Source of the DNA: an uncultured Blautia sp.
GTDB taxonomy: Bacteria; Bacillota; Clostridia; Lachnospirales; Lachnospiraceae
Assembly (NCBI GenBank): GCA_934424575.1
Contig: CAKRXU010000067.1
Coordinates: 1 to 6,193 of the forward strand
Direction: 5' to 3'
DNA length: 6,193 nucleotides
Made by a program: the position numbers and the translations under genes. Every line of letters begins with the position of its first letter. The stretch's first letter is position 1. The notes below the pieces were generated by a model that did not search any database, was not told the origin of the DNA, and worked only from the letters and a program-made list of their open reading frames with translations. Below, one piece after another: positions 5,984-6,193 of this stretch.

Positions 5984-6193
5984 TCAATGACCTGCGGTTC
6001 GGTACCCCCCCCCACCGGATTTTATGTTTCTGATCGTCTTTTCCAGTACCTTCATCTCAACCGGTTTTGAAACATGGGCATTCATACCGGCTGCCAGAGA
6101 ATGCTGGATATCCTCTGAGAATGCATTGGCGGTCATGGCAATGATCGGAATCTTCTTTGCCAGTTCATGGGAACTTCTGCGGATTGCCTTCGT
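5984..6193 (-). CDS. C-terminal end of a response-regulator receiver domain protein, probably a hybrid histidine kinase (partial, enters from right edge)
   Basis: Only the last 69 codons and a TGA stop are present. The translation is the second half of a receiver (REC) domain: AKKIPIIAMTANAF gives the beta-4 strand with the conserved Thr, then SEDIQHSLAAGMNAHVSKPV gives the alpha-4/beta-5 region with the conserved Lys-Pro. The 14-residue block AKKIPIIAMTANAF is identical to the receiver end of the complete hybrid kinase in this window, and the domain ends a few residues before the stop as in that kinase. This makes the tail of a second hybrid kinase the likeliest identity, but a stand-alone regulator cannot be excluded because the N-terminus is off the edge. 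The last residues are set by a run of nine G (6005-6013), which encodes GGG within GGGGYRTAGH. With one G fewer the protein would end GTEPQVIE before three consecutive stops, so the C-terminus given here is uncertain. Confidence 0.85.
   Translation of the reverse strand, partial: TKAIRRSSHELAKKIPIIAMTANAFSEDIQHSLAAGMNAHVSKPVEMKVLEKTIRNIKSGGGGYRTAGH

Noticed and set aside
5944..5988. Possible promoter (TTGAAT at 5983-5988 with an A-rich stretch downstream on the minus strand)
   Set aside because: There is no good -10 hexamer at 16-18 base spacing, and the region is simply A-rich. An internal promoter cannot be supported from sequence alone.

Overview
The window is a tightly packed stretch of minus-strand genes, read from right to left, from what looks like a Gram-positive Firmicute, most likely a Clostridia/Lachnospiraceae-type gut anaerobe. 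This rests on moderate base composition, purine-rich AGGAGG-type ribosome binding sites, lipoprotein signal peptides on both solute-binding proteins, and hybrid sensor kinases of the kind common in that group. The taxonomic call is inference.

In transcription order: (1) the last 69 codons of a gene ending in a response-regulator receiver domain, entering from the right edge (6193 to 5984), very probably the tail of a hybrid histidine kinase; (2) a family-3 (amino-acid type) solute-binding lipoprotein (5917 to 5102); (3) a complete membrane hybrid histidine kinase with an extracytoplasmic sensor, HisKA, HATPase and receiver domains (about 5118 to 2953); (4) a 616-residue lipoprotein joining a family-1 (sugar-type) solute-binding region to what looks like a 5'-nucleotidase C-terminal domain (2941 to 1091); (5) the first 364 codons of another two-pass membrane sensor with a Cache-like external domain, running off the left edge (1094 to 1), probably a third sensor kinase.

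The genes alternate kinase, binding protein, kinase, binding protein, sensor. Junctions are a 65-base gap, a short overlap, an 11-base gap with the ribosome binding site built into the preceding stop codon, and an ATGA overlap. I see no terminator or convincing promoter between them, so one operon is likely. There is no ABC permease or ATPase gene in the window. The simplest reading is that the two lipoproteins are ligand receptors presenting solutes to the neighbouring membrane kinases (as in LuxP-LuxQ or TorT-TorS) rather than transport components. That is inference, because genes beyond both edges are not visible. No Hpt protein or DNA-binding output regulator is visible either.

The points most worth a second look are the unusual two-domain lipoprotein, the permease-free alternation of receptors and kinases, a run of nine G at the 3' end of the right-edge gene that decides its C-terminus, and a changed ligand-pocket residue in the family-3 binding protein. 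No RNA genes, mobile elements, CRISPR arrays or phage features were seen.
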